A program made the position numbers and the translations under genes. Source: Aldehydirespirator sp965200005 (GTDB lineage Bacteria; Actinomycetota; Acidimicrobiia; Acidimicrobiales; Aldehydirespiratoraceae). From it: a stretch of DNA of 64,000 nucleotides. This document shows positions 24,854-33,762 of this stretch, in pieces. The stretch spans positions 558,001 to 622,000 of the forward strand of contig OZ241331.1 in NCBI GenBank assembly GCA_965200005.1. Reading direction: 5' to 3'. The notes beneath the pieces were generated by a model, which was not told where the DNA came from, searched no databases, and saw only the letters and a program-made list of their open reading frames with translations. The first letter of the stretch is position 1. The number at the start of each line of letters is the position of its first letter.

Positions 24854-25825
24854 ATGACTGTTACTCGGTTTGGGTTTAATATCCCTAGCTTCACTTACCG
24901 CGGTGTTGCGGATGACCAGCTCTTTGAGACGGTTTGTGCTGCTGCGAATGCTGCCGAGAGCAGCGGCTTTGACTCGCTGTGGCTGATGGACCACTTCCAT
25001 CAGATCCCACCGATGGGATCAGCCGACGAACCGATGCTTGAGCCTTACACCATGCTGGCCGCGCTAGCGCCGCGAACACGAAGCTTGCGTCTCGGCACTC
25101 TCGTTACCGGTGTGACGTACCGCAACCCGGCGCTGCTTGCTAAGACCGTGACCACACTCGATGTGATCTCGGGTGGTCGAGCCATGCTCGGGATCGGCGC
25201 CGCCTGGTTTGAAGCCGAACATGTCGCCTACGGCTACGAGTTCTTGCCGGTCGGCGAGCGCATGAAACGTCTCGAAGACACTGTGCAGATCTGTCGCGCC
25301 ATGTTCGCAGGTGGCCCGGACAACTTCTCTGGGAGTCGCCACGAAATCGCCGGTGCCCTCAACCGACCACTGCCGATTACACCCGGCGGCCCGCCGATCC
25401 TCGTGGGTGGTGGCGGCGAGCAACGCACGCTCCAGATCGCCGCTCGACATGCTGATGCTTGCAACATCTTCGGTGATCCAGCCACGATCCGGCACAAACT
25501 CAATGTGCTCGAAGAACACTGCGAGCGCGCTGGCCGCGACCCTGCCGAAGTTTGCAAGACACGCTTGGGTGCTCTGGTTATGTCTGACAACTCTGCGGAT
25601 GCCGCCCGTCTAGGTGCTGAGTTGCGTACCACCCGCAACATGGGCATGGAGAAGTACCGGGGCTACGCGATCGAGGGCGATCCCGATGGTGTGTGTGAGC
25701 AGGTGGCGGCTCTATTCGAAGCAGGCTTGGATGGCCTGATCTTCAACATGCACGACGCCACAGATCTCGGAGCAATCCACGAAGCTGGAGCAGTCCTAAA
25801 CAGCAACTTCGCAACAGCTACCTAG
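24854..25825 (+). CDS. LLM-class F420-dependent oxidoreductase
   Basis: This 323-residue luciferase-like TIM barrel has the signature order of F420-dependent members: RFGFNIPSFTYRGVAD, SGFDSLWLMDHFHQIP, RLGTLVTGVTYRNPALLAKT, GGRAMLGIGAAWFEAEH and PPILVGGGGEQRTL. It would oxidise or oxygenate a small molecule using reduced F420 or FMN. It is distinct from the homologue at 1677. It stands alone, convergent with an FtsH-like gene, and its start fits a leaderless mRNA. Confidence 0.9.
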   Translation: MTVTRFGFNIPSFTYRGVADDQLFETVCAAANAAESSGFDSLWLMDHFHQIPPMGSADEPMLEPYTMLAALAPRTRSLRLGTLVTGVTYRNPALLAKTVTTLDVISGGRAMLGIGAAWFEAEHVAYGYEFLPVGERMKRLEDTVQICRAMFAGGPDNFSGSRHEIAGALNRPLPITPGGPPILVGGGGEQRTLQIAARHADACNIFGDPATIRHKLNVLEEHCERAGRDPAEVCKTRLGALVMSDNSADAARLGAELRTTRNMGMEKYRGYAIEGDPDGVCEQVAALFEAGLDGLIFNMHDATDLGAIHEAGAVLNSNFATAT

Positions 25826-25949
25826 TTCACAGTGCCTTGTGGCGCAAGCCTTGAGCCTTCCACGCATCAAAGAGACATCCTCAACTGCTCAGTGTTGTAG
25901 CTGTTTGGCTCTCGGATGCGGCCAGCATGCGGTTGGCTACACGCCGCAG

Positions 25950-28457
25950 CTAGGCACTGGCGGGGAGGACGACGGCTTCTACTACTCGGCCCGAGACTCC
26001 TGCGATTTCGGGTAACGACGGCAGCGTCTTGAGTTCGCCGCTGCGGCGCAACTCGAGAACAGCAGCGTGATACTCCTCAAGCGCTTCATATGCACCTGAG
26101 GCGTAGTAACCACGGCCATCAAGGAACGGCCCTACGGTGCGATCAACGATCGCGCTTACGTCTGAGCCCGTGATTGTCTTGTGCGTCTCAAGAGCATGAG
26201 CGACCGCTAGCACCTCTAGCCGGTTGGCCTCCAGTAGCGCCCTCACGGCCCCGTAACGATCAGCTAGGCGCTGTTCGATCTGATCACCGAGGCCCATCCG
26301 CAACAGTTCACGCTCAGGGTCTTCGTCATCGCCTCGCCGCTGGCCACCACCGATACCGAACTGTCGCTGCACAGCGTGACTCGCCAACGTGTCACCCATG
26401 CCCCAGTAGCCCGACATCATCGCCGCCAAATGCGTGGCGTTGCGCAAATCGCCGCCAACACCCGAAGAGTTGTCGTCACCGAAGAAAAGCCGCTCCCCGG
26501 CCAGCGACGCCAGCGACACCTCCAAGTCGGCCTCGTACTCAGATCGCCAGTGCGTGAAGCGGTCTTCGGGCGGGATGTGTGACACGAAACCACCGACATT
26601 TCCCCGCCGCTCAATCGTCGCTAGGTCAATCATGCGGTGACGGCTCACCCGGTGCAAGGCAACAGCGTGACAAGCCTCATGGATCGCTAGGGCATGTCGT
26701 TCGTGTTCGACATAGTCAAAGTCGTCAGCTAGCCCGTGCTCTTTGAGTTGCTTCGCTTTGATGACATCTGCCCAGTTGATGACACGGCGATCGTCACGGA
26801 TGGCGTTGATCAAAGCCTCGTTCACCATGTCTTTGATGGTTGCGCCTGTGGCGTATGGCGTGATCGTGGCGAGCTTGTTGATGTCCTTGTCGGTGAGTTC
26901 GTGATCGACCTTGGCGAGGTATCCCTCGAAGGTGCGTTTACGGCCTTCCTGGGTGGGGTAACCGACCTTGTAGATGCGATCGATCCGACCCGGCCGCAAC
27001 ATGGCAGGGTCGAGCGCCTCAGGCAGGTTCGACGCCATCATCACCAGGATGCGGTACTTCGGTGGCGGCTTTGGTCGCATCCCGAGCATCTTGCGGATGA
27101 TGCGATTGAAGAAACCTCTGGGCTTCTTTAGGCCCGACAATTCGGCGAGCAGCGCCTGCAGGGTGCCCATTCCGCCGCCACCGCCACCGCCACCCATGAT
27201 GATCGACTCACGGCGAGGCCCCGCCCAGCGGCCCTCTAGTGGATGGCCGGTTTCAGGGCCTCCGTAAGCACCTAGCCGGCCCGCTGCATCAGGGCCGTCG
27301 AGGGCAATGTCATATAGGGCACGACGAGCACCTGCTGACATGTACGGGTAACTCGATCCGGCTTCTGAAGCGTCCCGCAGGAACTGCCCGAACCGAGCCG
27401 ATCCAAATCCGCCGTCTCCACCAACGGCGGCACCCCGGTTTCCGAGCGCGTCGGCTTCATCAAAGAAGACGACTACTCCTCCGTAGTGCAGAGCCAACTT
27501 GCGAAGCTTGCGAAAGAGTCCCTTGACTTTGAGGATCCCCACGCCGAAGAACATGTTCATGAACGCACCTGGTTCCACAAACACGAACGGCTTGCCAGTC
27601 TCACCCGCAGCGGCCTCAGCGAGCAGCGTCTTGCCAGTTCCGGGAGGGCCGTATAGCAAGATGCCACCGGGTGCATAACCGCCTACGGCTTCGATCGATT
27701 CAGGATTCTCAAGGAAGATCAAGTTCTCGCGCACCCGCTCTTTGACAGGGTCTTGTCCCCAGACATCATCAAAACGGGTGTCAATGTCATCGGGAAAGTA
27801 AGTCTCAACGCCACCTCTTGACAGGAACCAGAACAGCAGCACGAACTGGCTGATCAGCAGCAGCGGGTAGATGATCAACCGAGCCGCCCACGGCAGCGCA
27901 CTGTTGAGAAGTCCGGGGAGCCCTATTAGCGCACTGACGGGATTCTGATCGGTGAACTGCCCGATGATTACACCAAACAGCAGCAACCAGAACAAGATCC
28001 GCAGCACCCGACCGATGCGGAAACGCACCCAGGGATCGACTCTTGAGCGCCGATTCTCGAAACGGCCAAAGACCTTGAACTTCCAGAATCGGTAGTAGCC
28101 CGACCAGCGTTCGGCGATGAGGAAGTGCGTCTGGCGTAGCACCTCGAATCCCATGAGAACACCGATCCAGGCCTGGCTGGAGACCGTTTCCCAGAAGCCG
28201 TCCGCTACCGATTTGATCGGGTTGTGATTGAGCTTCTGCCACCAGAAGAAACCGAATAAAACAGTGCCGAGGATCAGATATTTGGATCGATCCCAAAAGT
28301 CGAGTGGACGGCGGGTGAGCCGCTCAGCGTCACGTGGGCGTGATGCGTTAGAACGAAGATTCAAACCCAGTGTGGGCGTCGATTCTGACTTTGCTTTGCT
28401 CTTTCGGCTCTTTCTCCGACTTCGACTCTTGAGCCGACTAAACCGGGGGCGCCACAT
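25950..28457 (-). CDS. FtsH-like membrane AAA+ zinc metalloprotease with inserted Gly-rich segment
   Basis: The 835-residue protein has a basic N-terminus, hydrophobic segments near residues 60-72, 153-166 and 194-212, an AAA+ domain and an M41-type peptidase domain. Walker A is YGPPGTGKT (269-277), Walker B FFDE (about 331-334), and the zinc site is H593-E-A-C-H597 with D670 in GVGGDLRNATH. Between Walker B and the sensor-1 asparagine (ASNLPE, about 477) there are about 140 residues instead of the roughly 50 in ordinary FtsH. The extra part includes an eight-glycine run. It is therefore a divergent FtsH paralogue, probably degrading membrane or damaged proteins. An ordinary ftsH would be elsewhere. 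Confidence 0.88.
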   Translation of the reverse strand: MWRPRFSRLKSRSRRKSRKSKAKSESTPTLGLNLRSNASRPRDAERLTRRPLDFWDRSKYLILGTVLFGFFWWQKLNHNPIKSVADGFWETVSSQAWIGVLMGFEVLRQTHFLIAERWSGYYRFWKFKVFGRFENRRSRVDPWVRFRIGRVLRILFWLLLFGVIIGQFTDQNPVSALIGLPGLLNSALPWAARLIIYPLLLISQFVLLFWFLSRGGVETYFPDDIDTRFDDVWGQDPVKERVRENLIFLENPESIEAVGGYAPGGILLYGPPGTGKTLLAEAAAGETGKPFVFVEPGAFMNMFFGVGILKVKGLFRKLRKLALHYGGVVVFFDEADALGNRGAAVGGDGGFGSARFGQFLRDASEAGSSYPYMSAGARRALYDIALDGPDAAGRLGAYGGPETGHPLEGRWAGPRRESIIMGGGGGGGGMGTLQALLAELSGLKKPRGFFNRIIRKMLGMRPKPPPKYRILVMMASNLPEALDPAMLRPGRIDRIYKVGYPTQEGRKRTFEGYLAKVDHELTDKDINKLATITPYATGATIKDMVNEALINAIRDDRRVINWADVIKAKQLKEHGLADDFDYVEHERHALAIHEACHAVALHRVSRHRMIDLATIERRGNVGGFVSHIPPEDRFTHWRSEYEADLEVSLASLAGERLFFGDDNSSGVGGDLRNATHLAAMMSGYWGMGDTLASHAVQRQFGIGGGQRRGDDEDPERELLRMGLGDQIEQRLADRYGAVRALLEANRLEVLAVAHALETHKTITGSDVSAIVDRTVGPFLDGRGYYASGAYEALEEYHAAVLELRRSGELKTLPSLPEIAGVSGRVVEAVVLPASA

Positions 28458-28478
28458 TGTCTCTCGCTCGCCTTACAC

Positions 28479-29120
28479 CTAGTCGCGCACTGTCACTGTG
28501 CGCATGATCTCATCAATAGAAGCTGAGTTAGCCATATAACAGCCCACACTGCAACCTAAACCCACGGTGTAGACAACGCTGTTGAGATCATCTGCCATGA
28601 CGAGTTGATCTGCGATTAACTCCTGCCCAGGCCCGACTGTGTGCCGCCAAGAAATGCGATGCCCGGATACATCGCCCCTCGAGACGACGTCGTGACTCAC
28701 AACCTCAATCCCCTCATTGGCTTCGCTGAAGTCATACGGGAACAGCATCAACAGGTTCAACGAGGCGCGCATCCTGCGATCCACTGGCTGCATCTCAACG
28801 AAACCAGCAACATGTTCGGTTGATTGTGTGAGCTTGGGGGCGGCGTTAAACACTGCTCGCCAGGGAACCAGGAACTCACCGGGCAACAGTTGCGGGTTTC
28901 CTTCGGGCACGATCGAGTAGTTGACACTGCCCTCGGCCACCACAGACCAGTCCTCTGGGATCTTCAAAAAGACAGTCTCATTGTCACTTTCGACGTACTG
29001 GTAACCCGAACGTCCACATGCCCCAACAAGTGTCACAACGAGCACCAGCGCGCCGATAACCATGAGAGCGCAGGCGCGGCACCGTTGTGCCGGTTCGGAA
29101 ACGCCCATAGCTCTATTCAA
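28479..29120 (-). CDS. Predicted lipoprotein, unknown function
   Basis: The 213-residue protein has a basic N-terminus, a hydrophobic segment (ALMVIGALVLVVTLV) and a lipobox ending LVGAC, so it should be lipid-anchored outside the membrane. The mature part begins GRSGYQYVESDNETVFLKIPEDW, which resembles small actinobacterial surface lipoproteins, and is mostly beta strand. It lies 21 bp upstream of the FtsH-like gene on the same strand and is likely co-transcribed with it. I recognise no catalytic motif. Confidence 0.72.
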   Translation of the reverse strand: MNRAMGVSEPAQRCRACALMVIGALVLVVTLVGACGRSGYQYVESDNETVFLKIPEDWSVVAEGSVNYSIVPEGNPQLLPGEFLVPWRAVFNAAPKLTQSTEHVAGFVEMQPVDRRMRASLNLLMLFPYDFSEANEGIEVVSHDVVSRGDVSGHRISWRHTVGPGQELIADQLVMADDLNSVVYTVGLGCSVGCYMANSASIDEIMRTVTVRD

Positions 29121-29206
29121 GCAAATCTTTGCCAGCGGCTAAAGAAGAACCGCGTTCTAGCTGCTCGACCGTGAGCCGCATCTCATGATGCTTGGGGGAC
29201 GATGGA

Positions 29207-31039
29207 TTATGGAGCTAGTCGCTCAGAGACACCGCGAGCATTCAATTCGGCGGTGAGACTTGGCAGCGTGTCCTGCCACGAGCCAACTATGCCGACATCG
29301 ACCTGATCGAAGATCTCGGCATCCGGATTGGAGTTAATTGCCAGGATCACACCCGCATTACGAATTCCCACGGTGTGATTGAAACGGCCACTCGAGCCAA
29401 CCGCTACGAACAACTGTGGTGCTACTGCATGACCCGTAACACCGATCTGGCGGCTGCGGGGTACCCATCCTGGGTCGGTGACACGTCGTGTTGCGCCAAG
29501 AGCCGCTCCCCCGAGCGCCTCTCGCAGCTCATCAACTTGGCTGTACCCGTCCGGGTCGACACCAACACCAACCGCGACAATCGTTCGTGCCCTGCGCAGC
29601 TCACCTGAGTCATCGTCATTCTGGACAACCTCGGTGACCTGCAAACCCGACCGCTCCGGTGCCGGTAGCACCTCAGCCTCAAGCTCCGAGATCTCATCTC
29701 GAGGGGGCCGTGACGCCAGCACACCAGGGCGGATCGTTGCCATCTGAACGGGTGAACTCGTCAGAATGGGCGCCTGCATCCTGCCGCCGAATGCTGGCTT
29801 CCAGGCGACTAGTCGGCCGTCGGAGTCAACTTCGAGACCAACTGCGTCACCGGTCAAACCCCAACCACAGCGCGCTGCCACGATCGAAGCGATCGTTCTT
29901 CCCGAACGGGTGCCTTCGACCAGTAAACCCCATGGCAGCCGCTGCCCAGCCGCGGAAGCAAGAGCGCTGGCGTACTCGGACTCGGTGTTGGCGTCGGGGA
30001 TCACCAGCACCCGATCGGCTCCCGCTGCCGCGAGAGCTTGTGTTCGTTCAGCACATGCCTGATTGGTGACAGCGGTGACCGATCCCGAGATCTGGGAGGC
30101 AAGTTCGGAGGCTTCACTAAGTAACTCCGTGCCGACACCGGTTGCGGTGAAGAAGCACCAGATTTCCTGCTTCGTGGCAAGCGCTTCGTCGGCTGTCCCA
30201 GCAGCTACCTGCTCAGCCACGCCGTCTCGAGCGCCCGGCGACGTATCGCTTGCGGCGAGCTGAGCGTCACCGCTGGTGTCATCGAAAGCACCCATCCGTT
30301 CGAGCAAGTCCACAGCTTCGGTAACCGAGGAAGCTCTCAATGCCCGGCGCGCAGAGCTAAACGCCCGAACCGGCCCAACCGAGGTGGGCGACCCCGCCTC
30401 GCCACGTTGTTCTGCAGGTATCTCTAGGTCATCAGCACTCACTCTAGTGATCAGCTCGGGCGCAACCTCGGCTCGCATCTCAGGCCAAGCCTTTGACGGC
30501 CGGCACAAGCGTTCAGCCGCCGATAGCACTACGGGCAGCTTGCCCTTGACGGTGCAATAGCCGTCCTCGGTCTCGAGCCGAGCCGTAAAGGCACCCTCGT
30601 CTATCTCCAGTTCTCGCACACCGGCAGCGAACGGCAAACCCAGCAAATCCGCTAGCTCTGGCGGTACCTGCCCGGTGTCCGAGTCAAGTGAATTGAGGCC
30701 CGCGAACACCAGATCGAACGGTCCGTGCTTTCGCACTGCCGCCGCAAGAGCCACGGCCGTTGCAAGCGTGTCGCTACCGGCAAGCGAAGGGTCACAAATG
30801 TGAATGCCACGATGTGCACCTGCGGCGATCATCTCCCGCAACGCATCGTCGGCCGCTGGTGGGCCCATGGTGAACACGACAACCTCGCCGCTATCACCGG
30901 CCAACTCAACTGCTTTGGAGTTAGCTCGCCGGCAGTAGGCGTTCACTTCAAGGGAGACGCCCTCACGAACGATCCTGCCACCCTCCATCCGGAACTCAGC
31001 CGGGGCGGGAATCTGTTTGACTAGTACCGCAATTCTCAC
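29207..31039 (-). CDS. Fused electron-transfer flavoprotein, beta plus alpha subunits
   Basis: One 610-residue chain carries both ETF subunits. Residues 1 to about 250 are EtfB-like (MRIAVLVKQIPAP, VFAGLNSLDSDTGQVPPELA). A linker of about 40 residues follows, then an EtfA-like half with LLVEGTRSGRTIASIVAARCG and the FAD site SRQIGVTGHAVAPQLFVAV, SGRFNHTVGIRNA and ILAINSNPDAEIFDQVDVG. ETF collects electrons from acyl-CoA and amine dehydrogenases. The acyl-CoA dehydrogenase at 16709 and the DAO-type enzyme at 9067 are candidate partners. The GTG at 31039 sits 9 nt behind TATACC, consistent with a leaderless mRNA. Confidence 0.9.
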   Translation of the reverse strand: MRIAVLVKQIPAPAEFRMEGGRIVREGVSLEVNAYCRRANSKAVELAGDSGEVVVFTMGPPAADDALREMIAAGAHRGIHICDPSLAGSDTLATAVALAAAVRKHGPFDLVFAGLNSLDSDTGQVPPELADLLGLPFAAGVRELEIDEGAFTARLETEDGYCTVKGKLPVVLSAAERLCRPSKAWPEMRAEVAPELITRVSADDLEIPAEQRGEAGSPTSVGPVRAFSSARRALRASSVTEAVDLLERMGAFDDTSGDAQLAASDTSPGARDGVAEQVAAGTADEALATKQEIWCFFTATGVGTELLSEASELASQISGSVTAVTNQACAERTQALAAAGADRVLVIPDANTESEYASALASAAGQRLPWGLLVEGTRSGRTIASIVAARCGWGLTGDAVGLEVDSDGRLVAWKPAFGGRMQAPILTSSPVQMATIRPGVLASRPPRDEISELEAEVLPAPERSGLQVTEVVQNDDDSGELRRARTIVAVGVGVDPDGYSQVDELREALGGAALGATRRVTDPGWVPRSRQIGVTGHAVAPQLFVAVGSSGRFNHTVGIRNAGVILAINSNPDAEIFDQVDVGIVGSWQDTLPSLTAELNARGVSERLAP

Positions 31040-31048
31040 AACCGCTAG

Positions 31049-31054
31049 GTATAC
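31049..31054 (-). promoter_or_regulatory. TATACC -10 ahead of the etfBA fusion
   Basis: On the minus strand TATACC lies 9 nt before the GTG at 31039, within palindromic GGTATACC. No Shine-Dalgarno motif is visible. This fits a leaderless start. Confidence 0.45.
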
Positions 31055-31324
31055 CCGCGCTTAGCCCCCAGCCCGAACCCGGCAACAATCGCCCACTTGG
31101 ATCACCAAGGTTCTGCCTCAATCATTGCGATCGTCGACTCGTCTGACCATCCAATCTCGCCTTCGGTTTGAGGTTGACACTTGTAACCCTCGACGATCGC
31201 TACCGCTTGTAGTTGGCGCTCATTGTCTTCGTCCTGGCGGTCGACTTGGGCGAACCTTTCATCTATTGATGTGATTCGTTGTTCCATTCACTGAGATTAA
31301 CGCGCCATGCATTTAATTGTGACG

Positions 31325-31361
31325 TTCGTGTGTCACCTGTAGGTCATTCGTGTGTCACCTG
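31325..31361. repeat. Two 15-bp direct repeats, 22-bp period
   Basis: TTCGTGTGTCACCTG occurs at 31325-31339 and 31347-31361. The first copy is also part of an inverted repeat, GTGAC (31319-31323) with GTCAC (31332-31336). The site is just beyond the stop of the short-chain dehydrogenase gene. It could be a regulator site or another boundary duplication. Confidence 0.5.
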
Positions 31362-31382
31362 CAGGAGCCTCAGATGTTGTGG

Positions 31383-32153
31383 CTAGTAGCCGATTACGGC
31401 GCCGCCGTCGACTCGTACTACCGAGCCGGTCATGAAGCTGGCTCGGGCACTGCACAGAAACGTCACTACATCGGCTAGTTCGGTTGCTTTGCCGAATCGT
31501 CCAACCGGGATCGTGGAGCGGTGTCGCTGGCGGACTGCTTCAAGCGTCGTGTCGTCCATGCGGGCACGGGCCGCCTGCGCTCTTCCGAGAGCCGCAGTAT
31601 CGAACTGGCCGGGGACGACCACGTTGACAAGCACCTCGGGTGCCAGCTCAATCGCCAGCGATCGTGCCGCCGCCGCGACACCACTGCGATACACCCCCGA
31701 CAGCGCTAACTCCGGCGAAGCCTCCAGCACCGAACGTGCGGTTATGTACACCAGGCGACCATTGCCACAGGCCCGCAGGTGTGGGATCGCGGCACGCGAT
31801 ATCTCGAGCGCAGGTCGCAGCATCAACTCGTATGCGAGGACTTCTTGCTCTGCAGAAACTTCGGTCAACCCGCCGGGATAGCCACCACCCGTGTTGACCA
31901 CACAGACATCAAGACCACCAAGCGCCTCTGCTGCCTCGTTGACAATACGCCCAGGCTCGCCGCTCCTACTCAGATCACCCGTGACCGCAACTGCTCCGTC
32001 AAGTCCGGCTGCAATCTCGGCAGCAAGTTCGCTGCGGCGGCCCGAGATCGCGACACAAGCACCCTCAGCCGCCATCGTCTCAGCGATGGCACGCCCCAGG
32101 CCTGATGTCGACCCAAAGACGATCGCTCTACGGCCACGCAGTCCCAGATCCAT
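31383..32153 (-). CDS. Short-chain dehydrogenase/reductase, atypical catalytic lysine
   Basis: The 256-residue protein has a Rossmann start RAIVFGSTSGLGRAIAE, VVNTGGGYPGG in place of the usual NNAG, the serine strand LVYITARSVLEAS and C-terminal SFMTGSVVRVDGGAVIGY. The expected Y-x3-K reads VYRSGVAAAARSLA, with no lysine at the fourth position; an arginine lies next to the tyrosine. Some FabG-like reductases replace this tetrad, so activity is possible but mechanistically different. The substrate is unknown. It is divergent from the RidA gene at 32267. Confidence 0.85.
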   Translation of the reverse strand: MDLGLRGRRAIVFGSTSGLGRAIAETMAAEGACVAISGRRSELAAEIAAGLDGAVAVTGDLSRSGEPGRIVNEAAEALGGLDVCVVNTGGGYPGGLTEVSAEQEVLAYELMLRPALEISRAAIPHLRACGNGRLVYITARSVLEASPELALSGVYRSGVAAAARSLAIELAPEVLVNVVVPGQFDTAALGRAQAARARMDDTTLEAVRQRHRSTIPVGRFGKATELADVVTFLCSARASFMTGSVVRVDGGAVIGY

Positions 32154-32266
32154 GAGTGCCGAAGCTAGCTAGACGGGCAGCGTTGATCCGAGTCGGCTGT
32201 GATGGGCAGCGATCTGGCGGCGCCCGGTAGGGTCGGGCAGCACCACCTACAGCCGGAGGGTTTGAC

Positions 32267-32734
32267 ATGTCTTTTGAGCAGGCGGCACGTGACGCTGGGG
32301 TCAACCTGGACATGACGCTGTTCCGAGCTGGCAACTTCGATCTTGTGGCCGAGGTGCATAGCGTGTTGTTTGTCTCGGGCTCTATCGCGTTGGCGCCCGA
32401 CGGTGGCGGCATCGCACATGCAGGCCGTCTCGGTGCCGACATGAACATCGAAGCTGGTCGAGCCAGTGCCCGTGGTGCCGCCGAAGCAATCCTCGCTTCG
32501 GTGCATCAGCATCTCGGCAGCCTCGACAAAGTCGCTCGCGTAATTCGCCTCACCGGTTATGTAGCAAGTGCGCCCGGGTTCGATGCTCAACCCGCAGTGA
32601 TTAACGGTGCTAGCGACCTGATGATCGAAGTCTTCGGCGACGCGGGCCGTCACGCCCGATCCGCCATCGGGGTCGCAGAACTGCCACTTGGAGCTTCGGT
32701 TGAGGTGGAAGCAATCATCCAGATCGAGGACTGA
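32267..32734 (+). CDS. RidA/YjgF-family protein
   Basis: This 155-residue protein has the RidA layout: VHSVLFVSGSIAL, GRASARGAAEAILASVHQHLGSLDKV, VIRLTGYVASAPGF, and the C-terminal GRHARSAIGVAELPLGASVEVEAI with the substrate-contact arginine. RidA proteins hydrolyse reactive enamines and imines; some branches act as 2-aminomuconate deaminases. It is the first of a short plus-strand set (GlcG-like, ABM). A second RidA-family gene is at 52006. Confidence 0.87.
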   Translation: MSFEQAARDAGVNLDMTLFRAGNFDLVAEVHSVLFVSGSIALAPDGGGIAHAGRLGADMNIEAGRASARGAAEAILASVHQHLGSLDKVARVIRLTGYVASAPGFDAQPAVINGASDLMIEVFGDAGRHARSAIGVAELPLGASVEVEAIIQIED

Positions 32735-32873
32735 ATTCCTTCCACGAAGTCCGCTCGACCAAACAAATCGGCAACCCAGCCAAATTACAACTCAACGTCT
32801 TGAGCCAATAGCGTCAATGGCGTTCAGTCACGCTTGCCAATAAGAGAAACACGCACGACACGAAAGGGAGGTC

Positions 32874-33308
32874 ATGGCAGATAACACCATGCAGATTGAG
32901 ACGCTCACGCTTGCGGGCGCGAAGCTGGCGGCGGACGCAGCCCTCGCGACTGCCGAAGATGAGGGCCTAGGAGTATGCGTGGCGGTTGTGAACGCCACCG
33001 GCAACCTTGTGCTCGTAAACCGCATGGACAATGTGGTGGAGATCGCTCTTGAGAATGCCATTGCCAAGGCTGTCGCCGCCGTGACCTTCCGCCGTGACAC
33101 GGGTGAACTGTCCGACTATTTCCAGAAGGACAACTCGCTGGGTCCACCGATGACTGCCCGACATCACATCCTTGCGGTGGAAGGTGGCGATCCGCTTGTT
33201 ACTTCGTCTGGAACCATCGTTGGAGCTGTCGGACTCTCCGGTGCTAAGCACGCAGAAGATGTTGTGTGCTCTAAGGCGGCAGCCGCTGCCTTCTTGGCCG
33301 CCACCTGA
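32874..33308 (+). CDS. GlcG/HbpS-family (DUF336) protein
   Basis: The 144-residue protein matches the GlcG/HbpS family: LTLAGAKLAADAALATAEDEGLGVCVAVVNATG, KAVAAVTFRRDTGELSDYF and GTIVGAVGLSGAKHAEDVVCSKAAAAAF. Members bind haem or cobalamin, or act as subunits or regulators near glycolate oxidase and various catabolic operons. AAAGGGAGG lies ahead of the ATG. It stands between the RidA and ABM genes, which suggests an accessory function in the same pathway. Confidence 0.87.
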   Translation: MADNTMQIETLTLAGAKLAADAALATAEDEGLGVCVAVVNATGNLVLVNRMDNVVEIALENAIAKAVAAVTFRRDTGELSDYFQKDNSLGPPMTARHHILAVEGGDPLVTSSGTIVGAVGLSGAKHAEDVVCSKAAAAAFLAAT

Positions 33309-33386
33309 GGCGCACCAACCAACGGCCATGTACCCCCGCTGATCGGACACCCGACGCACAAACACGTAAGCACAAGAATCGATGCC

Positions 33387-33755
33387 ATGACAGCAGCCAG
33401 CCATCACGAAGACGAACACGATCACTCCAACCCGATCCTGAGGGACTTACCCGAGGGTTCGTTCGCGTTCCATTACACACTGCAAACGAAACCCGGGCGT
33501 GGACAAGAGTTCATTGATTCGTTCGAAGCATGGGATCACAGCGACGACAACATCGTGCATACCACGCCGGGCATTGTGCATGAGGGCTTGCTTTATCGCA
33601 GCGAAGACGACCCGGATCGCTTCTATCTGATCGGTACCTGGAACAACCGCGAGAATCACATGAATGTGGTTGCACGCCTGATTGAGATGCGGCCTGCTTG
33701 GATGGATCTGCTCACCGCTGACATCGTGCCCGAATACTGCGAGATCATCGGTTAG
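33387..33755 (+). CDS. Antibiotic biosynthesis monooxygenase (ABM)-fold protein
   Basis: The 122-residue protein has a His/Asp-rich N-terminus and an ABM dimeric alpha/beta barrel: FAFHYTLQTKPGRGQEFIDSFEAW, VHEGLLYRSEDDPDRFYLIGTW and NHMNVVARLIEMRPAWMDLL. ABM enzymes include quinol monooxygenases and small haem- or cofactor-free oxygenases. Its stop is 7 bp before the start of the 2-oxoacid oxidoreductase, so the two are probably translated together. Confidence 0.78.
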   Translation: MTAASHHEDEHDHSNPILRDLPEGSFAFHYTLQTKPGRGQEFIDSFEAWDHSDDNIVHTTPGIVHEGLLYRSEDDPDRFYLIGTWNNRENHMNVVARLIEMRPAWMDLLTADIVPEYCEIIG

Positions 33756-33762
33756 CCGGACG

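Larger units (their letters stand above)
31040..31382. other. Intergenic region, 343 bp, with a doubtful 61-codon frame
   Basis: Apart from the etfBA promoter, the region holds a minus-strand frame at 31102-31287 (61 residues, acidic, start MEQRITSIDERFAQVDRQ). It has no ribosome site and no recognised domain, so it may be a remnant or a small unknown protein. Direct repeats lie at 31325-31361. I see nothing else. Confidence 0.35.

Noticed and set aside
31102..31287. 61-codon minus-strand gene
   Set aside because: No ribosome site, no domain; kept only as a note in the intergenic entry.
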